From NCBI GenBank assembly GCA_041476545.1, contig JBGOTP010000061.1, forward strand, positions 1 to 18,640: 18,640 nt of DNA. The letters run 5' to 3'. How positions within the stretch are numbered: position 1 is the first letter of the stretch; each line of letters begins with the position of its first letter. Origin of the DNA: JBGOTP01 sp041476545. Its GTDB lineage: Bacteria; Acidobacteriota; Vicinamibacteria; Vicinamibacterales; CAVVIG01. Under the pieces are notes generated by a model. The model saw only the letters and a program-made list of their open reading frames with translations. It was not told the DNA's origin and did not search any database. A program made the translations under genes and the position numbers. This document shows positions 1 to 6,358 of the stretch, in pieces.

Positions 1-166
1 CTTCCGCCACTTCCACGAGCCGCATGCCGAGCAACGTGACCATCGGCGGCGCGGGTAGCGTGCCCGCCATCATCTGCTGAAAGAATTCGAGTCCGCCAAG
101 TCGGCGCCGGATTTCGGACGTGGCGTGTGCGATCGTTTCGTTGTTGGCCATTGGGCGTAGTTTCAT
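1..166 (-). CDS. PaaI-type (hotdog-fold) acyl-CoA thioesterase, N-terminal part, cut by window edge
   Basis: Only about 55 N-terminal residues are present; the rest lies beyond position 1. They read MKLRPMANNE, then a helical stretch with GGLEFFQQMMAGTLPAPP and LLGMRLVEV. The pattern of a helix, 'AG-LP-PP' and 'LG-RLVEV' is what I know from the start of PaaI-family thioesterases, which hydrolyse acyl- or aryl-CoA to free acid and CoA in the cytoplasm. The catalytic acidic residue is outside the window. ATG at 166 is preceded by a weak GAAG; a second in-frame ATG at 151 is equally possible. It starts 8 nt after the ligase stop, so it is probably the third gene of the SDR-ligase operon, releasing or editing acyl-CoAs. 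Family assignment is moderate because so little is visible. Confidence 0.7.
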   Translation of the reverse strand, partial: MKLRPMANNETIAHATSEIRRRLGGLEFFQQMMAGTLPAPPMVTLLGMRLVEVAE

Positions 167-174
167 GCACGACT

Positions 175-1866
175 TCAAGGTTTCTCTGTGCGCGTTACGG
201 CCGGGGTGATCGTGGGCTCCAGCTCCTCGCGGAGGACGCGATAGAGAATCTTGCCGACCGCGCTCATGGGCAGCGTACCCCGAATCTCGATGTGACGTGG
301 CACCTTGTATTCAGCGAGATTCGCCTGGCAGTGGGCCAGTAAGTCGCCGGTCGTCGCCGACATCCCGTCGCGCAGCACGACCGACGCCCGCACGACCTCT
401 CCGTGGTAGGCGTCCGGCACACCGATAACCGCTGCCAGCCGCACCGCGGGGTGCATGTACAGGACGCCCTCGACGTCGGACGGATACACGTTGAAACCAT
501 CGACGATGATCAAATCCTTCTTCCGTTGAACGATGCTCGTGAAGCCGTCCGCATCCATCGTCGCGATGTCACCGGTGTAAAACCAGATGCGGCCGTCTTT
601 GTCTGTGCGCAGGACGCGCGCGCTCTCCTCGGGCTTCTGCCAGTAGCCCCTCATGACCTGCGGTCCGCAAATGCACAGCTCGCCGGCTTCGCCGATCGGC
701 ATCTCGCGCATGCCGGTCTCGACGTCGACGATTTTCATGTCGGTGTCGGGGAACGGCAATCCGACGGTCCCCGGTTTGCGACGCGCGAAATGCGGCGTGG
801 AGTGCGTCGTCGGGGACGTTTCCGACAGGCCGTAGCCTTCGTTGAGCGATCGGCCAGTGCGTTGCTCGAACTCTTCGATGACCTCCACCGGGCAGGGGGC
901 GCCGCCGGTGTTGAACGTGCGCACCTGGTCGAGGCCGTACTCGTGCATGCGCGGATGACCGAGCAGCGACACGAAGATGGTCGGCACGGCCGGGAAGTAC
1001 GTGGGGCGATAGTCGCGGATGGCCGTGAGCACCTGCTCCACGTCGTACTTGGGGATGATGACCTGAAGGCCGGCGTTCCAGATAGCCGACATCATGCCGA
1101 CGGTGAACGCGTAGATGTGAAAGTAGGGCAGCACGAGGACGTAGCGCGCTGCGCCGCGCTCGGGCACCCGGAACGTCCACGCCTCGGTCTGGACGACGTT
1201 CGCGAAAATGCTGCCGTGCGTGAGCATGGCGCCCTTGGGGGTTCCGGTCGTGCCGCCGGTGTACTGGAGCACGGCGACATCCTCCGGCGCGATCATCACG
1301 CGTGGCAGCGTCGGCCGGCCGGCCTCTCGCAGGAGATCGGTCAGCGACACGGTGCCATCGATGTTTGGAGGCGGGGCCGCCGCCGCCGAGTACTCGGCGA
1401 GGGAGGTCACGATGATCCGTTCAAGCTTCATCTCGTCGCGGATGCCGAGCGCGATCGGCGCGAGGCTGTCGAGGGTGACGAGCATGCGGATGCCGGAATC
1501 CCTGGCGACGGTCAGGACTTCGCGGGCCGTGTAGATGGGATTCAGGTTGACGATGATGGCGCCGAGTCGCAGTATCGCGAACGCCGCGATGATGTACTGC
1601 GGCGAGTTGGGCAGCATGATGCCGATGCGGTCGCCCTTGACGATGCCAGATTGCGCGAAATCGGCCGCGAGCATGTCGACGCGCTGTTTGATCTGCGCGT
1701 AGGTGAGCTCGGCGCCCAGGAAGATCGTCGCCGTCTTGTCGGGCAGGTCGACGGTCGCGGAGGCGAGGATTTCGTAGAGCGGCTTTCCGGGGTAGGTCAT
1801 GTGCGGCCTGACCCAGTAGTCGTAGTGCGTCAGCCAGGGACGCGCGGCGTAAGGGGAATCGCTCAC
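175..1866 (-). CDS. long-chain fatty acid--CoA ligase (AMP-forming, FadD-like)
   Basis: A 563-aa ANL-superfamily enzyme that activates a carboxylic acid to acyl-AMP and then acyl-CoA using ATP and CoA. The motifs are in order and intact: P-loop YTGGTTGTPKG (residues 202-212), YGLSE (345-349), FYTGD (429-433), the hinge region around KKDLIIVDGFNVYPSDVE (449-466), and the C-terminal GKILYR with the adenylation lysine K539. The start is GTG at 1866. It overlaps the SDR stop by four bases (GTGA) and has AGGA seven bases upstream. The encoded N-terminus, containing RPWLTHYDYWVRPH, resembles other ligases of this group. Open frame continues upstream to 2436, but that part is only the SDR gene read out of frame. 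At 563 aa the length matches FadD (about 560). The GTGA overlap implies translational coupling with the SDR. Exact acyl chain preference cannot be read. Confidence 0.93.
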   Translation of the reverse strand: MSDSPYAARPWLTHYDYWVRPHMTYPGKPLYEILASATVDLPDKTATIFLGAELTYAQIKQRVDMLAADFAQSGIVKGDRIGIMLPNSPQYIIAAFAILRLGAIIVNLNPIYTAREVLTVARDSGIRMLVTLDSLAPIALGIRDEMKLERIIVTSLAEYSAAAAPPPNIDGTVSLTDLLREAGRPTLPRVMIAPEDVAVLQYTGGTTGTPKGAMLTHGSIFANVVQTEAWTFRVPERGAARYVLVLPYFHIYAFTVGMMSAIWNAGLQVIIPKYDVEQVLTAIRDYRPTYFPAVPTIFVSLLGHPRMHEYGLDQVRTFNTGGAPCPVEVIEEFEQRTGRSLNEGYGLSETSPTTHSTPHFARRKPGTVGLPFPDTDMKIVDVETGMREMPIGEAGELCICGPQVMRGYWQKPEESARVLRTDKDGRIWFYTGDIATMDADGFTSIVQRKKDLIIVDGFNVYPSDVEGVLYMHPAVRLAAVIGVPDAYHGEVVRASVVLRDGMSATTGDLLAHCQANLAEYKVPRHIEIRGTLPMSAVGKILYRVLREELEPTITPAVTRTEKP

Positions 1867-2660
1867 GCGATCGTCCTGCCTCCGTCGACCACGATCACCT
1901 GACCTGTGATGTAGTTCGAGGCGTCGCTCGCAAGAAAGACGGCGACGCCCTTGAGTTCGCCGGCCTGGCCCACGCGTGGAATCGGGCAGGTGGCCTTGAT
2001 GGCGGCCTCGGCCTGGGGGATCACCGCATCCGTAAGGCGTGAAGGGAAAAAGCCGGGGGCAATCGCATTGACCCGAATGCCGCGGCGCCCCCAGGAGCCG
2101 GCGAGTTCCCGCGTCAGGCCCATCAACCCGGCCTTGCTGGCGGCGTAGCCGGCGTAGTGCGGGCCGTTCACCGACGTGTGGAGTCCCGCGATTGACGCGA
2201 CGTTGATGATGCGTCCGTACTCCCGCTTGAGCATTTCCCGTCCGGCCGCCTGCGAGAAGAGAAATGCCCCAGTCAGGTTCGCCTCGATGACCTTGTGCCA
2301 CTTGTCGAGCGGCATGGTTTCCGGGGCTTCGCCCCAGCTGATGCCGGCGTTGTTGACCAGGATGTCGACCTGGCCGAACGCCGCGACAGTCTGGCCGACG
2401 ACCGCCTGGACGTCTTCGGGCTTGCACACGTCGCACAGCGCGCCCTCGACGGAGACGCCCTTCGACCGGAGATCATGAACGGCCGGGGTGAGCCATTCGT
2501 CGCGCCGGGCGCAGAGCATCAGCCGGGCGCCGGCCTCGGCCAGCCCCTCGGCAATTTCCAGCCCGAGGCCGCGCGACCCACCGGTCACGATCGCGACGCG
2601 ACCGCTCAAATCGAACAATTGGTTGATAGTTGGCACGTTGGCAGGCTTATACTTGCTCAC
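1863..2660 (-). CDS. SDR-family NAD(P)-dependent oxidoreductase (3-hydroxyacyl / 3-oxoacyl reductase-like)
   Basis: A 265-aa classical short-chain dehydrogenase. It has the cofactor motif TGGSRGLG (residues 26-33), D77 in the ALCDV strand, NNAG (103-106), and the full tetrad N128, S156, Y172, K176 (YAASK). The C-terminal GQVIVVDGG is typical of the FabG-like branch. No signal peptide or membrane segment is seen, so it is cytoplasmic. Within a ligase / thioesterase / acyl-CoA dehydrogenase neighbourhood, a hydroxyacyl or oxoacyl substrate is likely, but this is inference. The longest frame begins at GTG 2660 with no visible Shine-Dalgarno. A near-consensus promoter spans 2646-2674 and its -10 lies inside codons 4-5. 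The working start may therefore be GTG at 2636 (V9 of the long form), giving VPTINQLFDLSGRVAIVTGG, closer to the usual SDR start and nearly leaderless. The stop overlaps the ligase start. Confidence 0.92.
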   Translation of the reverse strand: MSKYKPANVPTINQLFDLSGRVAIVTGGSRGLGLEIAEGLAEAGARLMLCARRDEWLTPAVHDLRSKGVSVEGALCDVCKPEDVQAVVGQTVAAFGQVDILVNNAGISWGEAPETMPLDKWHKVIEANLTGAFLFSQAAGREMLKREYGRIINVASIAGLHTSVNGPHYAGYAASKAGLMGLTRELAGSWGRRGIRVNAIAPGFFPSRLTDAVIPQAEAAIKATCPIPRVGQAGELKGVAVFLASDASNYITGQVIVVDGGRTIA

Positions 2661-2674
2661 TCAACGGCTGTCAA
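2646..2674 (-). promoter_or_regulatory. sigma70-like promoter of the SDR-ligase-thioesterase operon
   Basis: On the minus strand, TTGACA (2674-2669) is followed after exactly 17 nt by TATAAG (2651-2646), an 11/12 match to the primary sigma-factor consensus in a GC-rich genome. Initiation about 7 nt downstream falls near 2639. That is inside the longest SDR frame and 3 nt before an in-frame GTG at 2636. I infer either a near-leaderless transcript starting translation at 2636, or an additional upstream promoter if GTG 2660 is used. Confidence 0.6.
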
Positions 2675-2692
2675 TACAGGGGGCGACGGTAG

Positions 2693-2771
2693 CTGTCGGC
2701 TTTCAGCTCTCAGCTTTCAGAACTTGCCGGGAGCGAGACGAGCCTGATAGCCGACAGCTGAAAGCTGAAAG
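2693..2771. repeat. inverted arms of heptameric repeats between SDR and acyl-CoA dehydrogenase
   Basis: The left arm holds four head-to-tail 7-mers (2693-2720): CTGTCGG, CTTTCAG, CTCTCAG, CTTTCAG. After a 23-nt centre, the right arm (2744-2771) holds four 7-mers in the opposite orientation: CTGATAG, CCGACAG, CTGAAAG, CTGAAAG. The arms can pair into a long imperfect hairpin. The array ends 9 nt before the ATG of the acyl-CoA dehydrogenase and leaves no Shine-Dalgarno. The same design recurs at 4554-4660. Confidence 0.85.
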
Positions 2772-2780
2772 CTTCCCCAT

Positions 2781-4529
2781 ATGCCCACTCAACAGACGAT
2801 CACCGGCGGCCAGTTTCTCACGAGCAGCATCGGACCGGGTGACATCTTTACGCCTGAGGATCTGACCGAGGAGCAGCGCATGTTCGGCCGGACGGCGGCC
2901 GAGTTCATGCGCGGCGAGGTGCTGCCGCACGAGGCGCGCCTGTGGTCGCACGACTGGGACTTCACGCGCGCCCTCCTGCGGAAGGCGGCGGCGCTGGATC
3001 TGCTCCGGCTGGAAATTCCGGAGGCGCACGGCGGTCTCGGCCTCGACAAAATCAGCTCCGCGTACGTGGGCGAGCAGATTGCGGTCAATCCCTCATTTGC
3101 CGGTTCGCTCGGCGCACACACCTCGATTGGCACGCTGCCGCTCGTGTACTTCGGCACCGAGGCGCAGAAGGCCAGGTATCTTCCGCGCCTCGCGAGCGGC
3201 GAACTGGTCGCGGCGTACGCGCTCACCGAGCCGGGGTCTGGATCCGATGCCCTCGCCGCGAAGACAACGGCGGTGCTGAGCGCGGACGGGCGCCACTACG
3301 TACTCAATGGGTCGAAGATGTGGATCACGAACGGCGGCTTTGCCGATCTGTTCACGATTTTCGCCAAGGTCAACGGGGAGCAGTTCACGGCGTTTCTGGT
3401 CGAGCGGGGCATGGGGGTCGTGAGCGGATCGGACGAGAAGAAGCTCGGGCTCGACGGATCGTCGACGACGGCGCTGATGCTCGACAACGTGAGGGTACCG
3501 GTCGACAACGTCCTCGGTGTCATCGGCGAGGGGCACAAGGTTGCGTTCAATATTCTGAATCTGGGGCGCGTCAAGCTCGGCACGCGCAACATGGCTGGTT
3601 CCAAGCAGGCGCTGGCGAACGCCACCAAGTACGCGAAGGAACGGCGCCAGTTCGGCAGGGCGATTGCCGAATTCGGACTCATCCGGCAGAAGCTCGCCGA
3701 GATGTCGGTGCGTTGTTACGTGGGCGACGCGATGGTCTACCGCGCGCTCGGCGACGTCGACCGGGCGCTCGAGTCGGTGGGACAGACCGACAGTGCCGGC
3801 GTCCTCAAGACGATCGAACACTTTGCCGTTGAATGTTCCGTCAACAAGGTCTTCACGAGCGAAGCGCTCGCGTACTGCGTGGACGAAGCGGTGCAGGTGT
3901 TCGGCGGGAATGGGTACTCGCGCGAGTTCCCGGTCGAGCGCGCGTACCGCGACGCCCGCATTACCCGCATCTACGAAGGCACGAACGAAATCAACCGGCT
4001 GATCATTCCGACGAGGTTGCTCAAGCAGGGGTCGCTCGGTTCACAAGGTTCACAGGGTTCACAAGGTTCACAGGGTTCACCGGGTTCACAGGGTTCGGCG
4101 TCGCTCGGAGCTGAGCAGACCCTCCTCGTGCAGGCGAAGCGGTTGGCCGTGTCCCTGCTTGCCGAGTCGGCGGCGGCGTACGGCGACCAACTCAAACAGG
4201 AACAGGAAATCCTCGGGCACTGCGCCGACGTCATCATCGATGTCTACGCGATGGAGAGCGCCCTCGCACGCACGGAAAAACTCGTGGTGAGGCACGGAAC
4301 GGAAGCGGGCGGCGTGGCGGTGGATATCACGCGCGTCTTCGCGAGCGACGCCGCCGATCGGATGACGCACGCGTCGCGCCAGGTGCTGCGGGCACTGGCC
4401 GGCCGCGGCCAGGGGACCACGCTTGCCGGTGAGATGGCCCCGCTCGTCACCTTCGCCGGCGTCGATGCCGTGGCCGCGCGGCGCCGCATCGCCGACGCGG
4501 TGGTGGCCGCGGGGAAGCACCCGTTCTAA
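2781..4529 (+). CDS. acyl-CoA dehydrogenase, FadE/VLCAD-like with C-terminal extension
   Basis: A 582-aa FAD enzyme catalysing alpha,beta-dehydrogenation of acyl-CoA, the first step of beta-oxidation, and passing electrons to ETF. Visible parts: N-terminal helical domain (about 25-145); signature YALTEPGSGSD (146-156) and WITNGG (181-186) of the flavin-binding beta domain; the C-terminal helical domain with the RRQFGR motif (288-293), QVFGGNGY (372-379) and IYEGTNEINR (397-406). E399 is at the position of the catalytic glutamate of MCAD. A Gly-Ser-Gln linker (about 416-441) then joins a further helical domain (about 445-582), as in long acyl-CoA dehydrogenases of about 590 aa. The start ATG 2781 sits in CCCATATGCCC with no clear Shine-Dalgarno; in-frame family-like sequence (FTPEDLTEEQ) follows soon after. 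It is divergent from the SDR-ligase operon and followed by an MFS gene on the same strand. Chain-length specificity is not readable. Confidence 0.93.
   Translation: MPTQQTITGGQFLTSSIGPGDIFTPEDLTEEQRMFGRTAAEFMRGEVLPHEARLWSHDWDFTRALLRKAAALDLLRLEIPEAHGGLGLDKISSAYVGEQIAVNPSFAGSLGAHTSIGTLPLVYFGTEAQKARYLPRLASGELVAAYALTEPGSGSDALAAKTTAVLSADGRHYVLNGSKMWITNGGFADLFTIFAKVNGEQFTAFLVERGMGVVSGSDEKKLGLDGSSTTALMLDNVRVPVDNVLGVIGEGHKVAFNILNLGRVKLGTRNMAGSKQALANATKYAKERRQFGRAIAEFGLIRQKLAEMSVRCYVGDAMVYRALGDVDRALESVGQTDSAGVLKTIEHFAVECSVNKVFTSEALAYCVDEAVQVFGGNGYSREFPVERAYRDARITRIYEGTNEINRLIIPTRLLKQGSLGSQGSQGSQGSQGSPGSQGSASLGAEQTLLVQAKRLAVSLLAESAAAYGDQLKQEQEILGHCADVIIDVYAMESALARTEKLVVRHGTEAGGVAVDITRVFASDAADRMTHASRQVLRALAGRGQGTTLAGEMAPLVTFAGVDAVAARRRIADAVVAAGKHPF
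4038..4097 (+). repeat. 9-bp tandem repeat (GGTTCACAR)n inside the acyl-CoA dehydrogenase gene
   Basis: Six 9-bp units (GGTTCACAA or GGTTCACAG, one GGTTCACCG) plus a partial seventh run in frame and encode repeated Gly-Ser-Gln at residues 420-439. The block sits exactly between the dehydrogenase core and its C-terminal helical extension. The 8-mer TCGCTCGG occurs on both sides (4032-4039 and 4101-4108). A related 9-mer block lies in the copper-protein gene at 16444-16470. Confidence 0.9.
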
Positions 4530-4553
4530 GGAGCGCGTTGCGAGACTAGAGCC

Positions 4554-4660
4554 AAGGGCTACGCAGGGCTAAGGGCTGACCGTGGCGAAATCGGTCGGTA
4601 AACCCGTGCCGAGCCCTCAGCCCTTGACCCCTGAGCCCTGATCGCTGATTGCTGAGGCCC
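4554..4660. repeat. inverted arms of heptameric GAGCCCT-type repeats abutting the MFS start codon
   Basis: The left arm (4554-4577) holds AAGGGCT, CAGGGCT, AAGGGCT, the first two separated by 3 extra bases. The right arm (4612-4660) is seven consecutive 7-mers in the opposite orientation: AGCCCTC, AGCCCTT, GACCCCT, GAGCCCT, GATCGCT, GATTGCT and a degenerate GAGGCCC. The last unit ends 2 nt before the ATG of the transporter. No Shine-Dalgarno or promoter is evident in the 133-nt gap after the dehydrogenase, so this array makes up most of the presumed leader. Confidence 0.85.
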
Positions 4661-4662
4661 AT

Positions 4663-6057
4663 ATGCCCGATCGCGCCGTCTACGCGCTCGTCGTCCTCTT
4701 CGCCATCAACCTGATGAATTTCTTCGACCGCCAGATTCTCGGGGGCGTGGGCGAAGGCGTTCGTCGCGAGCTCCTCCTGAGTGATACGGCGCTCGGGCTG
4801 CTCGGCACCGTCTTCACCTTGCTGTACGCCGTCGTCGGACTGCCGCTCGGGCGGTTGTCGGACAAGACGGAGCGACGTCGGATTCTCTCGGCAGGCGTGT
4901 TTGTCTGGAGTCTGCTCACGGCGATGTCGGGGATGGCCCGCAGTTTCTCGCAGCTCATCGTGGCGCGACTTGGGGTCGGTGTTGGCGAAGCCACGTGTTC
5001 GCCCGCGTCCACCTCGCTCCTCGGCGATCTGTTTCCGCCGCGCTCGCGCGCCAGGGCGATGGCCATCTGGATGCTCGGCCTTCCCATTGGGCTCGGCCTC
5101 GCCAATGGGATGGGCGGATGGATTCTCCAGCACTGGGGCTGGCGCCGGGCGTTCTATGTGGCGGCGGCCCCGGGGCTGCTCTGTGCGGTGGGCGCGCTCT
5201 GGATCCGCGAGCCAGCGCGCGGAATGGCCGAGACGCACGCGGTCGGGTCGCGTCGCCGTCCCGGATCGCCGTTCCGCCTCGTGCTCTCGATTCCGACGAT
5301 GTGGTGGGTCATCGCGTCGGGCGCGCTCCACAATTTCAACATGTACGCACTCGGCGCGTTCGTGGTGCCCTTTCTCATCCGCTTTCACCGCATGAATTTC
5401 CAGGACGCCGGCTGGATTGCCGCGGGCGTGTACGGGTTCTCAGGTATGGCCGGCCTCGTCGGCGGCGGCGTGCTCGCCGACCGGTTGTACCGCAAGCGCG
5501 TGGACGGCCGTCTGCTCGTGGCCACCGTGTCGATTGTGATCTGCGCCCCCTTCATGTTCCTGGGTCTCATGCGGCCGCGGGGCGACGTCTGGGGATTTGC
5601 GCTGCTGATGGGCACGGGCTGCGGCGTCATGTATGCGTACTACGCAACGGTCTACTCAACCATTCAAGACGTGGTCGAGCCGTCGCTGCGAGGCACCGCG
5701 ATGGCGCTCTACTTTTGCGCGATGTATCTGCTCGGCGCCTCGCTCGGACCGGTTGGGACGGGACTCTTCAGCGACTACTTCACCTTCCAGGCGGCGAGTG
5801 CCGCCGGGGCGGTCACGCCGCTGCCCTTTTCCGCGATCATGGCCGCGGAACTACGGAGTCTGGTCGGCAACGCGAAAGGTTTCAACCTCGCGGCGCTCGA
5901 GCCGTTCCGGGCGCAAGGGCTCCATACCGCGATGTACATCGTGCCCGTCCTGGCCACGGTCCTGGCTTTGGTCCTCTTCGCGGCCTCGCGGACGGTGACT
6001 GGCGACGTTGAGCGCCTTCAGAAGTGGATGCGGACCCCCGAACATCCAATGCGCTGA
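4663..6057 (+). CDS. MFS transporter, spinster (Spns)-like
   Basis: A 464-aa inner-membrane protein with about 12 hydrophobic segments. NFFDRQIL (19-26) in the first helix and the loop 2-3 motif A, GRLSDKTERRR (63-73), mark the major facilitator superfamily. The NFFDRQ start and the long C-terminal half are what I associate with spinster-like MFS proteins, some of which export lipids, sphingoid compounds or organic acids. An unusual hydrophilic-to-neutral segment of about 35-40 residues (around 368-405) lies between the last two helix pairs. The gene follows the acyl-CoA dehydrogenase on the same strand after 133 nt of heptad repeats, so it may be co-transcribed and move a lipid or acid, but the substrate is unknown. 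Start ATG 4663 has no Shine-Dalgarno and shares the 11-mer CCCATATGCCC with the upstream gene's start. Confidence 0.88.
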   Translation: MPDRAVYALVVLFAINLMNFFDRQILGGVGEGVRRELLLSDTALGLLGTVFTLLYAVVGLPLGRLSDKTERRRILSAGVFVWSLLTAMSGMARSFSQLIVARLGVGVGEATCSPASTSLLGDLFPPRSRARAMAIWMLGLPIGLGLANGMGGWILQHWGWRRAFYVAAAPGLLCAVGALWIREPARGMAETHAVGSRRRPGSPFRLVLSIPTMWWVIASGALHNFNMYALGAFVVPFLIRFHRMNFQDAGWIAAGVYGFSGMAGLVGGGVLADRLYRKRVDGRLLVATVSIVICAPFMFLGLMRPRGDVWGFALLMGTGCGVMYAYYATVYSTIQDVVEPSLRGTAMALYFCAMYLLGASLGPVGTGLFSDYFTFQAASAAGAVTPLPFSAIMAAELRSLVGNAKGFNLAALEPFRAQGLHTAMYIVPVLATVLALVLFAASRTVTGDVERLQKWMRTPEHPMR

Positions 6058-6286
6058 ATTCCGCCAAGAAATCTGCTCCCGACCCCCGTTTTGGAATTGC
6101 TATGGGAGACCTCCCCCGCTACGCTGGGTCAGTGGTGGGGAACGCGGTCCCAGTTGGGACGAATTAGCGAGGAAGCGCGCTCGGTGGACCCGATCGAGGA
6201 GAGAGGCCGAACTCTCGAGGGAGATCGGCAAGGATCCAAGATACCGGATTCGGAAGGGCACGATTCCCGGTCTGCTGGTTTTGCCG
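6058..6286. other. non-coding spacer upstream of the first TonB receptor promoter
   Basis: This is most of the 301-nt gap between the transporter stop and the first receptor. I see no convincing gene. The receptor's reading frame stays open back to 6008, but that part has no family-like sequence and overlaps the transporter gene. A 73-codon frame at 6091-6312 has no recognisable content. No strong terminator for the transporter was found; only short weak hairpins occur, such as GAGAG/CTCTC near 6200. Confidence 0.6.
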
Positions 6287-6315
6287 TTGACTCGGCGGGG
6301 CCTGGACGGTAATCT
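6275..6315 (+). promoter_or_regulatory. promoter of TonB receptor 1, block shared with receptor 2
   Basis: CTGGTTTTG (6275-6283) is followed by a -35-like TTGACT (6287-6292), a 17-nt spacer and TAATCT (6310-6315), which keeps T, A and T at positions 1, 2 and 6 of the -10. Predicted initiation near 6322 gives a leader of about 37 nt. The same order, with CTGGTTTTG and GTTGACTC identical and the same 17-nt spacing, occurs at 10090-10130 before the paralogous receptor. That conservation is the main support. Confidence 0.6.
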
Positions 6316-6358
6316 CAGGCGATTTTCGTCTTCAAACAGCGTGAGCGGAGGAGTACCT

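Noticed and set aside
403..1902. Long open frame (499 codons) on the plus strand opposite the acyl-CoA ligase
   Set aside because: It lies wholly antisense to a gene with intact motifs, has an Arg/His/Asp-rich composition typical of GC-rich shadow frames and no recognisable domain.
1867..2436. Ligase frame extends upstream, suggesting a 753-aa fusion protein
   Set aside because: The extra sequence is the SDR gene read in the wrong frame; GTG at 1866 with AGGA upstream and normal FadD length explains the start.
2693..2771. CRISPR-like array
   Set aside because: Units are 7 nt with no spacers and they invert at the centre; no cas genes are present.
4038..4108. Gly-X-Y triplets as a collagen-like domain
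   Set aside because: Only about eight triplets with one proline, encoded by a near-perfect 9-bp DNA repeat; better seen as a repeat-derived linker.
4032..4108. TCGCTCGG flanking the 9-bp array as a target-site duplication
   Set aside because: It is 8 bp in GC-rich coding DNA, and no transposon ends are visible; kept only as a remark.
6008..6358. N-terminal extension of TonB receptor 1 by 117 codons
   Set aside because: It would bury the signal peptide, overlaps the transporter gene and ignores the strong AGGAG before 6359.
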